The translations under genes were made by a program, and so were the position numbers. This document shows positions 60,700-64,000 of a DNA stretch of 64,000 bases, one piece after another. The stretch is from an uncultured Clostridia bacterium. Lineage in GTDB: Bacteria > Bacillota > Clostridia > UMGS1810. Under the pieces are notes generated by a model that saw only the letters and a program-made list of their open reading frames with translations, had not been told where the DNA came from and made no database searches. Location: assembly GCA_934454585.1 (NCBI GenBank), contig CAKSFP010000009.1:1-64000 (forward strand). The letters run 5' to 3'. Each line of letters starts with the position of its first letter. Within the stretch, counting starts at the first letter, position 1.

Positions 60700-62058
60700 T
60701 CAGTTACGCAGACTGTGTATCGGTGCCGGTATTCTGCCGCCGCGCGCTATGAATGCCTCGCTCGAATACGGACTCACATTCATAACCGGCCCTGTGCCGA
60801 GCAGACCGCCGAATTCCACAACATCGCCAACTTTTTTGCCCGGTGCCGGAATAACACGCACAGCAGTGGTTTTGTTGTTTATCATGCCTATTGCCATCTC
60901 ATCGGCAATGATCGCCGATATGGTGGATGCTGAAGTGTCACCGGGGATGACTATCATATCAAGTCCGACAGAGCAAACACAGGTCATTGCCTCAAGTTTT
61001 TCCAGGCTGAGCGCACCGCAGGCCGCCGCATCAATCATGCCGGCATCCTCGCTGACGGGAATAAACGCTCCGCTCAATCCGCCGACATACGACGAGGCAA
61101 ACACGCCGCCTTTTTTCACGGCGTCATTCAGCAAGGCAAGCGCAGCGGTCGTACCGTGAGTTCCGCACTTCTCAAGTCCCATTTCTTCGAGAATATAAGC
61201 CACGCTGTCACCCACCGCCGGTGTTGGCGCAAGCGACAGATCCACTATGCCGAAAGGCACATTAAGGCGTGCCGACGCCTCTTTTGCCACAAGCTGACCC
61301 ATTCTTGTAATCTTAAATGCAGTCTTCTTTATAGTCTCTGACACAGTCTCAAAATCTTTGCCTTTTACTCTTTCAAGGGCGTGTTTTACCACTCCGGGGC
61401 CGCTGACCCCGACATTAATTACACACTCCGGCTCGCCCACTCCGAGGAAAGCTCCCGCCATAAACGGGTTGTCCTCTACGGCATTGCAGAATACAACAAG
61501 CTTTGCGCAGCCGAACCCGTCGGAATCCTTTGTAAGATCCGCAGTCTCCTTGATCCTTTCGCCCATTATGCGCACCGCATCCATATCTATGCCGGCTTTT
61601 GTGCTGCCGACATTGACCGACGAGCAGACTATATCCGTCTCGGCAAGCGCCTGAGGAATAGATGCGATAAGCTTTTTGTCACCATCGGTGAATCCCTTTT
61701 GTACCAAGGCGGAATATCCGCCTATAAAATTGACGCCGACTGCCTTTGCCGCTTTGTCAAGTGCCTTTGCAAACTTAACATAGTCCGCACTCTCGCACGC
61801 TGACGCAACAATGGAAATCGGTGTTACGGAAATCCTCTTATTGATGATCGGTATGCCAAATTCGCTTTCGATATCCTCACCTGTCTTTACAAGCTTTTCT
61901 GCTCTTTTGGTGATTTTGTCGTACACCTTACAAGCAGCCTTGTCTATGTCGGAATCGGCGCAATCCGTAAGTGAAATGCCCATGGTTATGGTACGGATGT
62001 CGAGATTCTCGTTTTCTATCATATGTATGGTTTCATTAGCCTCAAGCTGATTGATCAA
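60700..62058 (-). CDS. UPF0210/PFL-family protein
   Basis: This 452-aa protein shows the family's N-terminus (ETIHMIENENLDIRTITMGISL) and conserved stretches SVNVGSTKAGIDMDAV near 165, NPFMAGAFLGVGEPECVINVGVSGPG near 217 and GTGPVMNVSPYSSEAFIARGGRIPAP at the end. The start is a TTG at 62058 behind GGGGGG; homology to the usual MINxxExxETI start supports it over the ATG at 62022. The function is unknown. The gene commonly follows the ACT-domain UPF0237 gene, as here, suggesting that the two work together, perhaps with an amino acid or nucleotide ligand. Confidence 0.92.
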   Translation of the reverse strand: MINQLEANETIHMIENENLDIRTITMGISLTDCADSDIDKAACKVYDKITKRAEKLVKTGEDIESEFGIPIINKRISVTPISIVASACESADYVKFAKALDKAAKAVGVNFIGGYSALVQKGFTDGDKKLIASIPQALAETDIVCSSVNVGSTKAGIDMDAVRIMGERIKETADLTKDSDGFGCAKLVVFCNAVEDNPFMAGAFLGVGEPECVINVGVSGPGVVKHALERVKGKDFETVSETIKKTAFKITRMGQLVAKEASARLNVPFGIVDLSLAPTPAVGDSVAYILEEMGLEKCGTHGTTAALALLNDAVKKGGVFASSYVGGLSGAFIPVSEDAGMIDAAACGALSLEKLEAMTCVCSVGLDMIVIPGDTSASTISAIIADEMAIGMINNKTTAVRVIPAPGKKVGDVVEFGGLLGTGPVMNVSPYSSEAFIARGGRIPAPIHSLRN

Positions 62059-62077
62059 TATTTACACCCCCCGACGA

Positions 62078-62350
62078 TTATATTCTGTGCATGGATTGAA
62101 AAATCTGTTCAAGCTGGATTCGAATTTCCACACCAAGTTTTTCGCCCTCATCCGCAAGCGCCTTTGAAAGTTCACCGAAAGATATCGAGCATTTGTCAAC
62201 ATCGGAAATCATCATCATGGTGAACATATCGTCAAGTATTGTCTGGGAAATATCAAGAATATTTACATCTTTCTGTGCAAGTATGTTTGTCACTCCGCTG
62301 ATAATTCCGACTTTATCCTTGCCTACAACAGTAATTACAGCCTTTTTCAT
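62078..62350 (-). CDS. ACT-domain protein, UPF0237 family
   Basis: A 90-aa single ACT domain: KKAVITVVGKDKVGIISGVT, then VNILDISQTILDDMFTMMM. The start overlaps the rlmB stop by four bases (ATGA). ACT domains bind small ligands, often amino acids, and may regulate the partner UPF0210 protein encoded 19 bases downstream. Confidence 0.93.
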   Translation of the reverse strand: MKKAVITVVGKDKVGIISGVTNILAQKDVNILDISQTILDDMFTMMMISDVDKCSISFGELSKALADEGEKLGVEIRIQLEQIFQSMHRI

Positions 62351-63147
62351 GCCTTATCTCCTCCTAATCTGTATCTGACAGCTTCATATATCATAAGTGC
62401 ACCCGCAACCGATGCATTAAGCGAATTTATCTGACCGAGCATGGGTATTCTGACGAGAAAATCACATTTTTCCTTTACAAGGCGCGATAATCCGAATCCT
62501 TCACTGCCGATAACTATTGCTATGCCGCCCGAGAAATCCTGATGATATATATCGTTCTCTCCGTCCATATCCGCACCGATTACCCATATGTTATTCTCTT
62601 TGAGCATATCAACTGTGTGCGCAATATTCGTGACCTTTGCCACAGAGGTAAACTCAACCGCCCCGGCACTCGCCTTTGCCACGGTTGCGGTCAGCCCGAC
62701 GCCGTTACGCTTTGGAATAATCACTCCGTGAGCACCGGCAGCATTTGCAGTTCTTATCACCGAACCCAAGTTATGCGGGTCGCTTATGTCGTCGCATACG
62801 ACTATAAAAGGTTGCTCGCCTTTGTCATGAGCGGATTTTATGATATCCTCCACACTGCAATAATCCTTGGCGGCAACACAGGCTATTACACCCTGGTGCG
62901 CATGGGTAGCACTCATCCTGTCGAGTTTGTTTTTGTCGACTTCCATAAGCGGAATATGATTTTCCTTGCAAAGTGAAATTATCCGTGACACAGAGCCGTT
63001 TCTCTCGCCCTGCTGAATAAAAACCTTGTCTATGGTTCTGCCGGCGCGCAGTGCTTCAAGCACGGGATTTCTGCCCTCAAGTTTGTCATCCGCCCCGGGG
63101 TTAAAACCGGTGCGTTTTTCTTTCTTGTCCGTCTTTTTATAATCCAT
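62347..63147 (-). CDS. rlmB: 23S rRNA (guanosine-2'-O-)-methyltransferase RlmB-like (SpoU/TrmH family)
   Basis: The protein has 266 aa from the ATG at 63147, with AGAGG five bases upstream; a longer frame to 63168 overlaps thrB. After a basic N-terminal tail comes the substrate-binding domain (LEGRNPVLEALRAGRTIDKVF). The knotted methyltransferase domain has the SpoU motifs DPHNLGSVIRTANAAGAHG, VIGSEGFGLS and MLGQINSLNASVAGALMIYE. It methylates a guanosine ribose in 23S rRNA (G2251 in E. coli). Related TrmH paralogues are hard to separate, but length and motifs favour RlmB. Confidence 0.88.
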   Translation of the reverse strand: MDYKKTDKKEKRTGFNPGADDKLEGRNPVLEALRAGRTIDKVFIQQGERNGSVSRIISLCKENHIPLMEVDKNKLDRMSATHAHQGVIACVAAKDYCSVEDIIKSAHDKGEQPFIVVCDDISDPHNLGSVIRTANAAGAHGVIIPKRNGVGLTATVAKASAGAVEFTSVAKVTNIAHTVDMLKENNIWVIGADMDGENDIYHQDFSGGIAIVIGSEGFGLSRLVKEKCDFLVRIPMLGQINSLNASVAGALMIYEAVRYRLGGDKA

Positions 63148-63149
63148 AA

Positions 63150-64000
63150 TTACCTCTGATTCGTACACACTACTCCGTCATTATCGGCGCGGAGCATATG
63201 CAACTGCCATCTTTTCAAATTGGTTGATATGAGTTTGTTCATTCTGTTTTCAAATTCTTCGTAATTTTTGTCCACAACTGCAATTATGGTCGGTCCGGCA
63301 CCGCTTAAGTATCCGCACACCGCGCCGAAACGGCGCGCCGACCTTATAATATACTCGGCGCTGTTTATCAGCCCGAAACGATATTTCTGGTGCAGCTTAT
63401 CCTTTGCACCAACACTGAATGCGGAAAAATCACCTTTTGCTGCCGCCGACGCAAAATATGCCGCATGAGCGACATTATATACGGCATTTCTGTGCGCAAC
63501 GGTGCGCGGCAAGACGCTGCGTGCCTTTTTTGTGGCAAGGTGAAAATTCGGTATCATTGCTGCAAAACGGATGTGCGACGGTATCTCGGTCTTGGTGTAG
63601 AGGACCTTGCCGCCGTCCTTTACCGCAACGGTGAGTCCGCCGAAAAACGCAGGAGTGACATTATCAGGATGCCCTTCTATCTTGCACGCAAGGCTGAGCA
63701 AATCATCCTTAGAAAGCGGTCTGCCGATCAACTCATTCGCGCCGAAAAGACCTACCGCAAGACTTGCGGAAGAACTGCCGAGACCGCGCGTTATGGGGAT
63801 CTCTGTGTTGGATGTTATGCGCACACCCTTGGGGTATCTCCCGGTTAGGTCAAACACCGTTTTCATAGACTGATAAACAAAATTCGTCTCGTCCGCCGGC
63901 AGATAATCTCTGCTGGAATCCGTTATGTTAATCTCCAGTCCCGAATCTATCTCTTCAATTGTGGCCGTACTGTACAAATTCAATGCAATGCCCATGCAGT
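63150..64000 (-). CDS. thrB: Homoserine kinase, partial (N-terminus beyond the right edge)
   Basis: The visible 283 codons read in from the right edge (CMGIALNLY, the usual continuation of GPGFD) and end at 63150. The GHMP-kinase ATP loop is PITRGLGSSSASLAVGLFGANEL, and the C-terminal Gly loop is YLSGAGPTIIAV. ThrB phosphorylates homoserine for threonine synthesis. Roughly the first 20 residues are missing because the window ends. The stop is two bases before the rlmB start, so the genes are co-transcribed. Confidence 0.92.
   Translation of the reverse strand, partial: CMGIALNLYSTATIEEIDSGLEINITDSSRDYLPADETNFVYQSMKTVFDLTGRYPKGVRITSNTEIPITRGLGSSSASLAVGLFGANELIGRPLSKDDLLSLACKIEGHPDNVTPAFFGGLTVAVKDGGKVLYTKTEIPSHIRFAAMIPNFHLATKKARSVLPRTVAHRNAVYNVAHAAYFASAAAKGDFSAFSVGAKDKLHQKYRFGLINSAEYIIRSARRFGAVCGYLSGAGPTIIAVVDKNYEEFENRMNKLISTNLKRWQLHMLRADNDGVVCTNQR

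Overview
The window looks like chromosomal DNA of an uncultured anaerobic, spore-forming member of the Clostridia, of the kind found in gut or plant-fibre communities. Signs of this are the Bacillus/Clostridium gene order yqfC-yqfD-phoH-ybeY-dgkA-era-yqzL-recO, the sporulation genes yqfC, yqfD and ylbJ, a YabE/Rpf2-type 3D protein next to rnmV, S-layer homology (SLH) surface proteins, pyruvate phosphate dikinase, and AGGAGG-type ribosome binding sites almost everywhere. All credible genes are on the minus strand except ylbJ. No tRNA, rRNA, CRISPR array, transposase or prophage gene was seen.

Layout. Positions 1-29300 hold carbohydrate locus 1 (transcribed right to left): a GH95 enzyme; a two-permease plus lipoprotein importer of the LplABC/YtcP type; a membrane-bound AraC-type regulator; a GH105 unsaturated uronyl hydrolase; a PL2-like lyase candidate; two adjacent SLH proteins (873 and 1752 aa); a secreted CE12-type esterase; a LacA/RpiB-like isomerase; a GH106-like enzyme; a GH110 enzyme; and a beta-galactosidase fragment at the left edge. 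This set points to a pectin or rhamnogalacturonan-like acidic glycan. Positions 29358-38975 are a housekeeping block (ppdK, recO, yqzL, era, dgkA, ybeY, phoH, yqfD, yqfC, and divergent ylbJ). Positions 38993-58193 hold locus 2: a PHP-domain protein and a second AraC-type regulator, then a second importer, a large heparinase II/III-type lyase, a secreted laminin-G-like protein, two adjacent SLH proteins (572 and 874 aa), a GH88 hydrolase and a Gfo/Idh/MocA oxidoreductase. This suggests a different uronic-acid polysaccharide. Positions 58403-64000 return to housekeeping genes: yabE-like, rnmV, UPF0210, an ACT protein, rlmB and thrB.

How the parts fit (inference): surface-anchored and secreted lyases and esterases cut the polymer, the lipoprotein and permeases import oligosaccharides using an ATPase encoded elsewhere, and GH105/GH88 plus exo-acting glycosidases finish the job. 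Each locus carries its own transmembrane AraC regulator. By eye I find a separate shared operator for each: a 37-bp element (29/37 identical, same distance to the -10) before the importer and GH105 promoters of locus 1, and a 24-bp element (19/24) before the two promoters of locus 2. Both loci also carry strong hairpins just after stop codons inside the operons, without U-tracts, and a duplicated pair of SLH proteins that may be a shared surface module.
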